From the NCBI GenBank assembly GCA_001917125.1, contig MNTU01000016.1, positions 87,188 through 151,187 of the forward strand: a stretch of DNA of 64,000 nt. Direction: 5' to 3'. How positions within the stretch are numbered: the stretch's first letter is position 1; each line of letters starts with the position of its first letter. This DNA is from Azospirillum sp. 47_25. Lineage in GTDB: Bacteria; Pseudomonadota; Alphaproteobacteria; RF32; CAG-239. Both the position numbers and the translations under genes were made by a program. The notes under the pieces are model-generated. The model saw nothing but the letters and a program-made list of their open reading frames with translations, made no database searches and had not been told where the DNA came from. This document shows, piece after piece, positions 19,012 to 27,512 of this stretch.

Positions 19012-20085
19012 ATGACAAGACTGCTGTTTGCAATATTAAGTCTGACTATCATCGCTCAATCCGCTTTAGCCCAATTTGCCGCCGACAGCGGCAAAGAAAC
19101 CCGCAATTCCGTCGTTTTCCAAAACCCGGCCGAAACCGAAACACAGCCGGAATCAGACCTTTTTCAGGAGCCGCAGCCTCTGCCAAAACCGCAAACGCCG
19201 CCAAGTGAACCGATTCGCCTGTTCGGTCCCGGAGATGTTAAAATCATAGCCGTTGTCAACGGTGAAATGATTTCTTCGACGGATATTGAAGAAAGGGCTA
19301 AAGCCTTTGTGATGAACACAAGGATACCCTTTAACGCCGAAACCAAAAAAATGATTATCGCCAAGGTTATTCAATCGGCAATCGATGAAAAACTGAAACT
19401 TCAGGAAGCCGAACGTCAGGGAATCGAAATCAGTGACAAAGAAATCGATGCTTCCATACAAAATTTTGAACAAAACAACAAAATTCCCGCCGGACAGCTC
19501 AAATCGCTGCTGGACAAAGAAGGCGTCAGCATGAAAGTCTTCCGTGAGCAGATGAAATCCGACCTGGCATGGATTCGCGTTATCCGCCGCCAGCTCATGG
19601 CTGCCGGAAACATAACCGATAAGGAAATTGAAGAAAGCATTAACCAGTCTGCCAAGGATATGATGACCCCGAAATATATGGTTTCCGAAATCGTCATCAA
19701 AAAAGAAAACGCCAAGAATCTCGACGATTTGGTTGCCAATTTGCGCAGAGATCCGCGTTTTGAATTATACGCCGCCCAGTTTTCCGAAAGCCCCAGCGCA
19801 TCCAACGGCGGCAATCTCGGCTGGCTGAACAAGGGCCAGCTGGCTGAACCGCTGGATAACAAAGTCCTCGCCATGAAAGAAGGCGAGGTCTCCGACCCGA
19901 TACAAATCGGCAACGAATTTTATATTCTTAAACTGGTGCAGGTCTATAACCCCAAAAGGGACAAACCCAAACTCCCTTCCAAAGAAGAAATGAAAAAGTT
20001 CATGGAAAACAAAAAAATGGAAGAAATCTCCGCCAAACACCTCCATAATGTCCGCCAGCGCGCGGTTATCGAATTGAGAAACTGA
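19012..20085 (+). CDS. surA: SurA-like periplasmic peptidyl-prolyl isomerase
   Basis: 357-residue periplasmic chaperone for outer-membrane proteins. The signal peptide ends at SALA-Q (residue 20). A Pro/Glu-rich spacer precedes the SurA N-terminal domain (AVVNGEMISSTDIEERAKAF near residue 78). One parvulin domain follows (about residues 220-310, SESPSASNGGNLGWLNKGQL). E. coli SurA has two parvulin domains, so this is the short form usual in alphaproteobacteria. It lies between lptD and rsmA; pdxA, normally after surA, is missing. Confidence 0.93.
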   Translation: MTRLLFAILSLTIIAQSALAQFAADSGKETRNSVVFQNPAETETQPESDLFQEPQPLPKPQTPPSEPIRLFGPGDVKIIAVVNGEMISSTDIEERAKAFVMNTRIPFNAETKKMIIAKVIQSAIDEKLKLQEAERQGIEISDKEIDASIQNFEQNNKIPAGQLKSLLDKEGVSMKVFREQMKSDLAWIRVIRRQLMAAGNITDKEIEESINQSAKDMMTPKYMVSEIVIKKENAKNLDDLVANLRRDPRFELYAAQFSESPSASNGGNLGWLNKGQLAEPLDNKVLAMKEGEVSDPIQIGNEFYILKLVQVYNPKRDKPKLPSKEEMKKFMENKKMEEISAKHLHNVRQRAVIELRN

Positions 20086-20942
20086 TGATGACCGAACAAA
20101 TGTCTGTCAAAATAGCCGCACTCCCGTCGCTGCGCCTAACCGTCGAAGCACATGGCCTGATGGCCAAAAAAGCTTTGGGACAGAACTTTCTTCTTGATCA
20201 GAACATTACCGACAAAATTATTAATCTCTCACTGCAAAAACAAAACAAAAAGGATTTTTCCGGCGCTAATGTTTTTGAAGTCGGTCCCGGTCCCGGCGGG
20301 CTGACCCGGGCTGTTTTGGCTGCCGAACCGAAAAGCTTAACCGTCGTTGAAATGGACGAGCGCTGCATTGCCATTATGAATGAAATCAAAGAAAAAACCG
20401 GCGACATTCTTCATATTATCAACGGTGACGCCATGCAGACCGATTTTTCCGTTCTTGCTCCCGCTCCGCGCCATATCATCAGCAATCTGCCTTATAACAT
20501 TTCCGTACCGCTGCTGGTCGGCTGGCTTAAAAACATCAATGCCTATGACAGCTTGACACTGATGTTCCAAAAAGAGGTTGCCGAAAGAATCACGGCACCG
20601 ATAAAAACCAAAGACTATGGCAGAATATCGGTTTTAAGCCAGCTTCAATGCCGAATAGATCATTTGCTGGACCTTAACCCCTGCTGTTTCACCCCGGCTC
20701 CGAAAATCTGGTCATCCGTGTTGCTTTTTCGGCCGCTGGAAAACACGCTGACCGTCGAACAAATCGCCAAAGTCGAAAAACTGACAACACTGGCCTTTGG
20801 ACAACGCCGCAAAATGATTCGCCAAAGCCTGAAAAGCATTGCCGGCTTGGAAGAAAAATGCGCCCGTTTGAACATTCCCCTCACTGCCCGTGCCGAAGAA
20901 CTAACTCCTCAACAATTTCTCGCACTTGCTGACGAAAAATAG
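20085..20942 (+). CDS. rsmA: 16S rRNA dimethyladenosine methyltransferase RsmA (KsgA)
   Basis: 285-residue enzyme that dimethylates the two adenosines near the 3' end of 16S rRNA. KKALGQNFLLDQNI near residue 28, the SAM site FEVGPGPGGLTRAVL, ISNLPYNISVPLL (motif IV, NLPY) and the C-terminal FGQRRKMIRQSLK are diagnostic. The start codon overlaps the surA stop by one base, showing translational coupling. Confidence 0.97.
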   Translation: MMTEQMSVKIAALPSLRLTVEAHGLMAKKALGQNFLLDQNITDKIINLSLQKQNKKDFSGANVFEVGPGPGGLTRAVLAAEPKSLTVVEMDERCIAIMNEIKEKTGDILHIINGDAMQTDFSVLAPAPRHIISNLPYNISVPLLVGWLKNINAYDSLTLMFQKEVAERITAPIKTKDYGRISVLSQLQCRIDHLLDLNPCCFTPAPKIWSSVLLFRPLENTLTVEQIAKVEKLTTLAFGQRRKMIRQSLKSIAGLEEKCARLNIPLTARAEELTPQQFLALADEK

Positions 20943-20958
20943 TTTTGTCAAAATTTTG

Positions 20959-20987
20959 TTGAAAAAGAATAAAAAATAGATTATAAG
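20959..20987 (+). promoter_or_regulatory. Probable promoter of the 167-residue unknown gene
   Basis: TTGAAA at 20959-20964 and TATAAG at 20982-20987 are spaced by 17 bp, about 37 bp before the ATG at 21024. Directly downstream lies TTACCTATA, a word also found in the operator-like site at 23139-23158. Confidence 0.4.
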
Positions 20988-21023
20988 ATTACCTATAAAT
21001 CTATTATTTTAAATCCCGAAATT

Positions 21024-21527
21024 ATGAACTACAAGCAGATCATTGGCGTCTTCAGCAGAAAGACCCAATTAAAAAACATTGAAAACGTCCGTTTAAATGA
21101 CGGAAAAATCGAAATTAATTTTTTAAAATCGATTGTCAGAAGCATTTCTGAAAGATGTTTCCGCACTGAATTCAGTCCCCGCAGCAGATATGCCTGGAAC
21201 TGGAACAATGTCAGCATCGGAACCATCGCCCGCCTGCTCAGCGGCAAACCGGAAGAAACGGCATTGCTCCGGGCCGAAATACTGGCCCCGCGCCCCAGTG
21301 CCCAAACCGTAAGACATTACCTGGCTGATCTTCTCGAATGTCCTCCGGAACTGATCAGCGACAATATGAGCCTGCGGGAATTGACCCTTCCCGTCTGCGG
21401 AAAACAGAAAAACTCATATCTGACAACTCTCTGCTGGCTTGAAAAAACATTTGATTTTAAGACCCCGCCGAATTTGATCGCAAACGGCAGTGTCGGAAAT
21501 CTGATTGCTTTGATTGCCGGTTCTTGA
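21024..21527 (+). CDS. Unrecognised 167-residue protein
   Basis: I do not recognise this protein. It is soluble, basic in its N-terminal half (SISERCFRTEFSPRSRYAW) and has a C-terminal segment (about residues 105-165, PELISDNMSLRELTLPV ... LEKTFDFKTPPNL) whose pattern resembles an acyl-carrier-protein fold. The expected DSL phosphopantetheine serine is not seen, so carrier function is not supported. It has its own promoter-like site and terminator. The next gene is a second unrecognised protein on the same strand. Confidence 0.7.
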   Translation: MNYKQIIGVFSRKTQLKNIENVRLNDGKIEINFLKSIVRSISERCFRTEFSPRSRYAWNWNNVSIGTIARLLSGKPEETALLRAEILAPRPSAQTVRHYLADLLECPPELISDNMSLRELTLPVCGKQKNSYLTTLCWLEKTFDFKTPPNLIANGSVGNLIALIAGS

Positions 21528-21546
21528 AACCTGATTCTTCTTTAAC

Positions 21547-21577
21547 GGCGGCACTTCATCGTGCTGCCATTTTTTTG
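21547..21577 (+). terminator. Rho-independent terminator
   Basis: GGCGGCAC and GTGCTGCC pair (one G-U) around TTCATC, followed by A and seven T. It ends the gene at 21024. Confidence 0.85.
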
Positions 21578-21678
21578 TCAAAAATTTTCTTATTTATCCT
21601 TGCCAATTAAAAAAACTCATGCTACAAAAATAAAAGATTTATCCTTTTTATGTTAAATTTTTAAAAAAATTATTAGTC

Positions 21679-22557
21679 ATGGAAAAGAAAAATTCCCTGC
21701 CAGTAGTAATGCAGTTCATCAGCGATTTTGTAACTGCAGACAAGAGTGACTTACAGCAAATGAATGTTGAAGAAAGAACCGCAGCCCTTGCCGACATTTT
21801 GAGCAAACCGGTATCTTCTCTTCCCGGAACAAAGATTGAAAAACTTTGCCGAACCGTAAAGGAATTTTGTTCCAGCAACAAAAGCTTCCGCGTTTTTCTG
21901 AAGTTTCCGGACTTGCTGACGTTTGACGACTTGGCAAATTATTACGCCGACACCAAGGCCGTTAAGGTTGAAGTCAGCCGCAAACGTCTGATACAGCTTT
22001 GGGAAAAGGAAACCGGTGCCAGCATGCAGAAACTGCTTCCGAGTTCAATCGAAAGCAAAGAAATCACCCGCTGTCTGGCGATTCGCATCTGTGAAATGTG
22101 CGAAGAAATCACCGGCCGCCAAATTCTTGCTGACTGCCGCACGCCGATGCAGTATCTCGGAGAAGGAACCACCTACAACGACATCATCGACTACTTCACC
22201 GTCGGCTCGCAGAAAATTCACGACATCCGCTGCAAAATCTTCAAGGCCGCGCCTGAATATATCCAGGCCTATCTGGACATTTTCCGCATTGAAGTTCTGA
22301 AGGCTTATGCCCTGAACTGCGGCTGGGAAAATCTTTCGGATGCCGAACTTGAAGCTTTCGGAAAAAAACTGGTTTACGAATGCAAAAACCCCGGCTTCCA
22401 GGGCGAAAACGACTGGGATTTGCCCATTTGGTGGACTGAAGACCAGTTGGACGTTCATCTTCCGGCAAGGTTTGACTGGGTCAAACCCAAAACAACCGTC
22501 AGCAATATCGTTGACGCTTTTGTTTCCGCCAAAAAGACTAAACTGCAGAAAAAATAA
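21679..22557 (+). CDS. Unrecognised 292-residue protein
   Basis: I do not recognise this protein. It is predicted soluble and mostly helical. A middle segment (about residues 85-135: DLANYYADTKAVKVEVSRKRLIQLW, then IRICEMCEEITGRQIL) reads like helix-turn-helix or helical-bundle sequence but matches no family I can name. The C-terminal part is Trp-rich (NDWDLPIWWTEDQLDVH). No signal peptide or membrane helix. It has its own terminator and is convergent with the XRE regulator at 22615. Probably lineage-specific. Confidence 0.7.
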   Translation: MEKKNSLPVVMQFISDFVTADKSDLQQMNVEERTAALADILSKPVSSLPGTKIEKLCRTVKEFCSSNKSFRVFLKFPDLLTFDDLANYYADTKAVKVEVSRKRLIQLWEKETGASMQKLLPSSIESKEITRCLAIRICEMCEEITGRQILADCRTPMQYLGEGTTYNDIIDYFTVGSQKIHDIRCKIFKAAPEYIQAYLDIFRIEVLKAYALNCGWENLSDAELEAFGKKLVYECKNPGFQGENDWDLPIWWTEDQLDVHLPARFDWVKPKTTVSNIVDAFVSAKKTKLQKK

Positions 22558-22572
22558 ATACTGCAGTCTGCA

Positions 22573-22606
22573 AAAAAAAGGACGGCATTTCGCCGCCCTT
22601 TTTTAT
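22573..22606. terminator. Bidirectional Rho-independent terminator
   Basis: AAGGACGGC and GCCGCCCTT form a stem with one mismatch around ATTTC, with eight A before and TTTTTT after. It therefore serves both the plus-strand gene ending at 22557 and the minus-strand gene ending at 22615. Confidence 0.8.
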
Positions 22607-22614
22607 TATACTGA

Positions 22615-23088
22615 TTAATCTTGCTTCTCGACCGTTCTTTCATTGGGCCGGCTGAGCGCCTTCATCAGCTCAAACAGAGTCTTCGCAATACTCCGGTCGG
22701 CAATTTTATAATAAGCGGCTGCCAAAACGCGGCTTTCTTCACGGCAAAGAGGATCATCAAAATCATCTTCTTCCCCTTGCCCCGGCTGACGGCAGAACAA
22801 ACTATGACTGTTTTGCTCCGTCATATTATCCAAATCTGAGAAAAAATAATTAATCGGCACACCTAAAACTTTGCTGAAGTCAAACAAACGGCTGGCGCTG
22901 ACCCGGTTCATCCCTCTCTCGTATTTCTGAACCTGCTGAAAGGTCAATCCGACGGAAGACGCCAGTTTCTCCATTGATAAACCCAGCTCAATCCGTCTTG
23001 TAAAAATTTTCTTTCCGACATGCACATCCACCGGATTAGGTGTCCCGTCGGGCATTCGTCCTCTTTTATTTACTTTTCCGGCCATCAT
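22615..23088 (-). CDS. XRE-family transcriptional regulator
   Basis: 157-residue regulator. After a basic leader, residues 20-85 form a Cro/CI helix-turn-helix (TRRIELGLSMEKLASSVGLTF, then QKYERGMNRVSASRLFDFSK) followed by VLGVPINYFFSDLD. This is a common alphaproteobacterial group with the QKYE(R/K)G signature. The C-terminal part has an acidic stretch and a helical segment (IAKTLFELMKAL) that may mediate dimerisation. Two ATG codons follow GAAGGAG. An inverted repeat upstream at 23144-23158 may be its autoregulatory site. Confidence 0.88.
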   Translation of the reverse strand: MMAGKVNKRGRMPDGTPNPVDVHVGKKIFTRRIELGLSMEKLASSVGLTFQQVQKYERGMNRVSASRLFDFSKVLGVPINYFFSDLDNMTEQNSHSLFCRQPGQGEEDDFDDPLCREESRVLAAAYYKIADRSIAKTLFELMKALSRPNERTVEKQD

Positions 23089-23138
23089 ACACTCCTTCTC
23101 ACCAAACTTTGCCAGATAGGCGGCATTTTCTTTTAAGT

Positions 23139-23158
23139 TTACCTATAGTTGCACTATA
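23139..23158. promoter_or_regulatory. Operator-like inverted repeat upstream of XRE gene
   Basis: TATAG-TTGCA-CTATA (23144-23158) is a perfect 5-bp inverted repeat preceded by TTACC. It sits about 55 bp upstream of the XRE start and 25 bp downstream of the xerD stop. The TTACCTATA part recurs at about 20988-20996 upstream of another gene. Binding by the XRE protein is inference. Confidence 0.35.
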
Positions 23159-23182
23159 AACCCTTTCAGAAAGGAAATCAAC

Positions 23183-24088
23183 TTAAGAATGTTTGCCGGC
23201 CAAAGGGTGCAATTTTTGAACGGTTTCCAAAAGCTTATCCGATAAAATATGGGTATAAATCTCTGTCGTGTTGATGCTTTCATGCCCGAGCATTTTCTGC
23301 ACCGAACGCAAATCGGCGTTGTGGTTAAGCAAATGCGTCGCAAAAGAATGTCTTAAAACGTGAGGCGTCACCCGGGAAGGATAAATACCGGCTTTGACAG
23401 CCAGTTCTTTAAGGCGCTTAAAAAAAGTATCTCTGCTGATATGTCCGCTGCGGGAACTTTTGGAGGGAAACAGCCAGATGGAACGCCGCCCTTCACGAAT
23501 AAAACAATCCCGCTGTTCAAGATAGTCAAAAACGGCCTGAATGGCCGCCGGAGCCACCGGAACAACCCTTTCCTTACTGCCTTTGCCGCGTACGAAAACC
23601 TGTCTCCGGTCAAAATTAATGCAGTTTTCCGGTAAAGAAACCAGCTCTGAAACCCGCAGGCCGCTGGCATACATCAGCTCCAGCATGGCTGTCATCTGCC
23701 TGCCCTTCGGCCCGGAACATTCTTTTGCCGCGGCAATCAGCCGTTTGATTTCATCTTCCGACAGAAATTTGGGCAGAGGTTTTTCCTGCTTTGGTGTCAG
23801 AACATCCGCCGCCGGATTGTCTTTAATGTCTTTTTCGGTATATAGAAATTTGAAAAATTCCCGCACCGCCGAGAGCTTCCGCGCCACCGTCTTCGGCGAC
23901 CGCCCCTCCCGGCCGAGGTATTGAACAAAATCGCCAACGTCATCGCGGCTGATTTCCTTCAACGCCATGCCTCCACAATATGTCAGAAATTCTTCAACAT
24001 CACGCCCATAAGCTTCCAGCGTATTGGCTGAGGCGCCCCTTTCTGCGGACATCATCTCCAAAAATCGATTAACGGCCTCATTGCCCAT
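23183..24088 (-). CDS. xerD: Tyrosine recombinase XerD
   Basis: 301-residue Xer recombinase acting at dif to resolve chromosome dimers under FtsK control. An N-terminal SAM-like domain (residues 1-85) is followed by the catalytic domain with Arg in ASGLRVSELVSL, HVLRHSFATHLL (HxxR), LGHESINTTEIYTH with the second His, and the Tyr nucleophile in EIYTH. Length is typical. Placement beside aroK matches XerD rather than XerC in alphaproteobacteria. It starts 8 bp after a 47-residue membrane peptide gene. Confidence 0.93.
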   Translation of the reverse strand: MGNEAVNRFLEMMSAERGASANTLEAYGRDVEEFLTYCGGMALKEISRDDVGDFVQYLGREGRSPKTVARKLSAVREFFKFLYTEKDIKDNPAADVLTPKQEKPLPKFLSEDEIKRLIAAAKECSGPKGRQMTAMLELMYASGLRVSELVSLPENCINFDRRQVFVRGKGSKERVVPVAPAAIQAVFDYLEQRDCFIREGRRSIWLFPSKSSRSGHISRDTFFKRLKELAVKAGIYPSRVTPHVLRHSFATHLLNHNADLRSVQKMLGHESINTTEIYTHILSDKLLETVQKLHPLAGKHS

Positions 24089-24096
24089 CGTACAGC

Positions 24097-24240
24097 CTAT
24101 TTGTTCAGAAAACTGTTTTCCAGCGGCTGTTCCACCTGCTCGACCTTAACCGGAACTTCCTGTGAGGCAACAAACAAGACACCTGCCAAAACAACGATTC
24201 CGATAACATAATAGATTAAATTTGATTTTTTCTGTCTCAT
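24097..24240 (-). CDS. 47-residue single-span membrane peptide
   Basis: A short gene upstream of xerD. It begins MRQKKSNLIYYVIGIVVLAG and ends ...LENSFLNK. There is one transmembrane helix (about residues 9-27) after a basic N-terminus, so the polar C-terminal tail should face the periplasm. A TAAGG ribosome-binding site lies 9 nt upstream of the ATG. It stops 8 bp before xerD and would be co-transcribed with it. I recognise no family. Confidence 0.65.
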   Translation of the reverse strand: MRQKKSNLIYYVIGIVVLAGVLFVASQEVPVKVEQVEQPLENSFLNK

Positions 24241-24263
24241 AAGCTATAACCTTAAAAAAAATG

Positions 24264-24291
24264 TTGATAAAATTTCAAGTCTTTATATTAT
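24264..24291 (+). promoter_or_regulatory. Probable aroK promoter
   Basis: TTGATA at 24264-24269 and TATTAT at 24286-24291 with 16-bp spacing, 40 bp before the aroK start. Confidence 0.4.
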
Positions 24292-24331
24292 CTAGCATAA
24301 TAAACTTGAAAGAAGAATTAAAAAATAGGTT

Positions 24332-24880
24332 ATGATAAAAAAAATCGATAAAATAATATTGCTGGTCGGCCTGATGGGCAGCGGTAAAACCAGCGTCGGA
24401 AAAAGATTGGCCAAAAAGCTCAATCTGCCTTTTGTCGACGGCGACCAGGAAATTGAGAAAGCGGCCGGTTTATCATTGGTCGATGTGCTGAAATGTTTCG
24501 GTGAAGAAGAATATCGTGCCGGCGAAAAACGGGTTATGAAACGTCTGCTGCAGGGAGCACCCTGTGTTCTGGCTTCCGGCGGCGGTTCTTTTGTTGCCGA
24601 ACAAACCCGCGAACTGGCAAAAATTCATGCAATAACCGTCTGGCTGAAAGCCGATGTTGACGTTTTGTATAACCGCACCGCCGGACGCAAACACCGCCCT
24701 TTTCTCGAAGGTGACGATTCCCACCTCAAAAACAAACTCGAAAAATATATCAGTGAAGAATATCCCTATTATTCCGAAGCAGATATTGTGGTCGAAACCA
24801 GAGAAGAACAGGTTGATAACACGGTTCTCCGCGTTATTGACGCCATTGACAATTTTCTTTCATCCAAAAAAACCGCTTAA
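24332..24880 (+). CDS. aroK: Shikimate kinase
   Basis: 182-residue enzyme of aromatic amino-acid synthesis that phosphorylates shikimate with ATP. Walker A is LMGSGKTSVGKRLA near residue 15; shikimate-binding residues lie in FVDGDQEIE and ASGGGSF near residue 83; the lid has RTAGRKHRPFL. Length is typical. aroB (dehydroquinate synthase) usually follows but is absent; a terminator overlaps the stop codon. Confidence 0.96.
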   Translation: MIKKIDKIILLVGLMGSGKTSVGKRLAKKLNLPFVDGDQEIEKAAGLSLVDVLKCFGEEEYRAGEKRVMKRLLQGAPCVLASGGGSFVAEQTRELAKIHAITVWLKADVDVLYNRTAGRKHRPFLEGDDSHLKNKLEKYISEEYPYYSEADIVVETREEQVDNTVLRVIDAIDNFLSSKKTA

Positions 24881-24894
24881 ACAGCGGTTTTTTT
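24871..24894 (+). terminator. Rho-independent terminator of aroK
   Basis: AACCGC and GCGGTT pair around TTAAACA and are followed by a T-run. The stem includes the last codon and the stop codon is in the loop. Confidence 0.85.
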
Positions 24895-24978
24895 GTGTCT
24901 GGAGAAACATTCTCTGCTGATTCGGTTTCCCGATAGGTTTATATAAAATCTCTCCTGAAACCTCAAAAAAGACGATGA

Positions 24979-26376
24979 TTACCTTGAACCTATCAGTGAA
25001 AGCGATGAAATCGTATCACCCATGCCTACCAGCGTCAGCGGTTTTTCTACCAAAATAGTCGGCAGGGCTATCAAATCAAAACCGTCAACCTCGGTAATGC
25101 CGGTTTCCGTTAACTCCGGTTTGTGCAAATGGTTAGCCAAATCAGACAATTCTTTTAATCCCACGTCGGAAACCTGCTCGCCGTGAGCCCACAGCAGATT
25201 TTCTTTTTTGTTAATGTTTCCGGTGCCGGCTTTGCTGGCGGCAACGGTCGCAGCCAGCATCATTCCGCGCAAATTGGCTTCCGGTGTAATTTTAAAGCCT
25301 TTATCCTGCAGCGTCATATACAAACCGAACATATGCAGTTGAATGCGCGGCGCTTTGATAATTTTCTTTATCAACATCAATGCTTCAAACATATTAACAC
25401 TGTTTGTCCGTGCATTGCAGGCTTCCGCCTGTTTTTCACATCCGGAAACCTCCAAAATGTCAATAGCTTCACGCTCGTTAATGCCGATTGAATCCACAAT
25501 CGGGGCAATCGATTTGATAATCGACTTGCGCACCGCAATATCCTGCGTGGAGGCAATCTCCAAATGAACGATATCTCCCTGCTTTTTCCAGTTTTCAATA
25601 ATCGGTAAAGCGCCTTCCTGCAGGCGTACGCCGTCGTTGTGTTCCGTCAGAGCGTGAAAACCGGATAAAACCACATAATCCATTTTGCGGCGGCCGGTTG
25701 CATCAATAAAATGACGATCCATAACCAAATGCAGATTTAACGGATCATACGTGGCAATAAAACGGTTCGATTTCGGACATTTGAAATCTTTGCCGCCGAT
25801 ATGCACCGTATCATTCCGGTCAAATTCGATAATCCAGTGTATCAAAGGAATGTCAACTTCCCGGTTAATCAGATAAGCCGGTTTTTCGGCCCCTTTTTCA
25901 TCAAAAGAAACCAAATTGTCCAATTCTAAAAACTGCTGGGCCTGTAACTTCGGCAGAGAATTGGCATGAGCATAGACTTTGTTGACGCCGGTAACCGCCA
26001 GAACATTGGCCACAATTCCGCCCTGACCGCCCATTTGCAGACGGTCATACCCCAGATTGTTTACCATCCAGTCATAAACTTGTTTGTCTTCGGTCAGCCA
26101 TTCTTCGGCAATCCCTTTGGTAAAACATTTGAAAATGCCTTTAACCACGTCTTTGCCTGAATCCAGCTTAGTCTGCCGCACATCTTCCAGCTCGGCCAAA
26201 TCCATTCCCAAACCGGCAGCCAGCTCGGCAATTTTCGCTCCGCTGATTTTAACCACTGCGTCTACATTGGTGTTAAATGCCGTTGCCGCCGCCTGAACCT
26301 GCTTCATATTTTCCAAAACCTGCGGAACAACCGCAAATTTTTCTGACCAGATTTTCTTTAATTCTTCGTTAGTCAT
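24979..26376 (-). CDS. ADP-dependent glucokinase/phosphofructokinase family kinase
   Basis: 465-residue sugar kinase of the ADP-dependent family in the ribokinase superfamily, best known from archaeal modified glycolysis. Family blocks seen in order: MGGQGGIVANVLA near residue 117, YVVLSGFHALTEHNDG near 235, HLEIASTQD, SIGINEREA near 300, RIQLHMFGLYM, and the catalytic VGMGDTISS near the C-terminus with Asp as base. Glucose versus fructose-6-phosphate specificity cannot be read from sequence by eye. It lies 14 bp downstream of the Mic60-like gene on the same strand. Such kinases are unusual in Proteobacteria, so lateral acquisition is possible. Confidence 0.88.
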   Translation of the reverse strand: MTNEELKKIWSEKFAVVPQVLENMKQVQAAATAFNTNVDAVVKISGAKIAELAAGLGMDLAELEDVRQTKLDSGKDVVKGIFKCFTKGIAEEWLTEDKQVYDWMVNNLGYDRLQMGGQGGIVANVLAVTGVNKVYAHANSLPKLQAQQFLELDNLVSFDEKGAEKPAYLINREVDIPLIHWIIEFDRNDTVHIGGKDFKCPKSNRFIATYDPLNLHLVMDRHFIDATGRRKMDYVVLSGFHALTEHNDGVRLQEGALPIIENWKKQGDIVHLEIASTQDIAVRKSIIKSIAPIVDSIGINEREAIDILEVSGCEKQAEACNARTNSVNMFEALMLIKKIIKAPRIQLHMFGLYMTLQDKGFKITPEANLRGMMLAATVAASKAGTGNINKKENLLWAHGEQVSDVGLKELSDLANHLHKPELTETGITEVDGFDLIALPTILVEKPLTLVGMGDTISSLSLIGSR

Positions 26377-26390
26377 GCCTGCCTCGCAAG

Positions 26391-27419
26391 TTAATTGCTT
26401 TTAATGCTGTTCACTTTCATCAAAGCCAGTGAATGTGCCGAAATATTGGCTATCGCCTGATTGAAATTAATGCGTGCCTGAACCTCTGTCATCCACTTTT
26501 GCATAGCCGGATCGTTGACGATAAATGAACTGTCAAGCTGGTGCAGCCCGTCCAAAGCCTGCTGCAGGTTTCCGTTTTTAACTTCTTCGTTTATTTTTTT
26601 GAAATTGTTTTCGTTTTCGGCTTCGTTCTGCGGAGAAAGAACGTCATTGACTCTTTTGACTTTGACCACTTCGTTAAATTTAATATTCAAAACCTCTTTC
26701 CAGTTCTTGCCTTCCAAATCCTGCTTGGTTTGAACTTTTGCCAAACGACGGTAAATTTTCTTAAACTCGTTAATCAGACTGTTCTGCGACTTGACGCCCT
26801 CCCGCGCATAACGCGAAATCGTTTCCACATCGCCTTGAATGGCCGTATCGTTTTTGGCCAGTTGCTGCAAAATTTCCGCCTCATAAGCAAAATTGGTGCC
26901 GTTTTCCGAACTTTCCTTAACCATCATCGTCGCCGTCAGAACCAAAGCACCGTCATCGCTGATTTTGGCCAAAGTATCCAACCGCTCTTCAATCTTGTCC
27001 AACCGGGTAATAATCCCCAAAACCGTTGCCACGTCCGCCTTGGAATCAATCACGTTGAGATTTTGCTTTTCTATCGCCTCCAATTTGCTGTCAAAACGGC
27101 TTAAATCAACCGTAGCACTGCTTCCCTCCGGCAAAGAGCTGATTTGATTTTGCAGCTGGTTAATCTGGTTTTGCAGCACATTCATCCGCCGATAAAATTC
27201 ATCTTCCTGGACCGTATTTTCTTCTTGGGATTCCTCTGTGGCCGTCTGCATTGAAATAAACTTGACCATATTGGTAATAATCTGCGGATTCAGCCATAAT
27301 CCGTATAAAATCCCCAGGAAAAGCACCCAGAAAACAATTCTGAGCATCGCTTTTTTGGCTGTGGCGGCAATCTGGCTTTTTGAAACCTCAACCGGCTTGT
27401 TTTCAACACTTTTGACCAT
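26391..27419 (-). CDS. Mic60/mitofilin-like inner-membrane coiled-coil protein
   Basis: 342-residue protein with a cytoplasmic Lys-rich leader, one membrane helix (residues 26-45, RIVFWVLFLGILYGLWL), a long coiled coil (about residues 70-250, with QNQINQLQNQISSL) and a C-terminal helical domain with LQQALDGLHQLDSS and ARINFNQAIANISAHSL. The topology and C-terminal pattern match the alphaproteobacterial Mic60 (mitofilin) family. That family is normally encoded near tsaD with hemC and hemD; here tsaD is directly divergent and the hem genes are missing. Sequence similarity is weak, so the call leans on topology and position. Confidence 0.65.
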   Translation of the reverse strand: MVKSVENKPVEVSKSQIAATAKKAMLRIVFWVLFLGILYGLWLNPQIITNMVKFISMQTATEESQEENTVQEDEFYRRMNVLQNQINQLQNQISSLPEGSSATVDLSRFDSKLEAIEKQNLNVIDSKADVATVLGIITRLDKIEERLDTLAKISDDGALVLTATMMVKESSENGTNFAYEAEILQQLAKNDTAIQGDVETISRYAREGVKSQNSLINEFKKIYRRLAKVQTKQDLEGKNWKEVLNIKFNEVVKVKRVNDVLSPQNEAENENNFKKINEEVKNGNLQQALDGLHQLDSSFIVNDPAMQKWMTEVQARINFNQAIANISAHSLALMKVNSIKSN

Positions 27420-27512
27420 TTTATAATCCTCTTGTGATAATTCTTGGCAATAAACTTTTTATAGTGTATATAATTTAAAAAAAACTGCAATAAATAAAAA
27501 CGGATAATAAAA

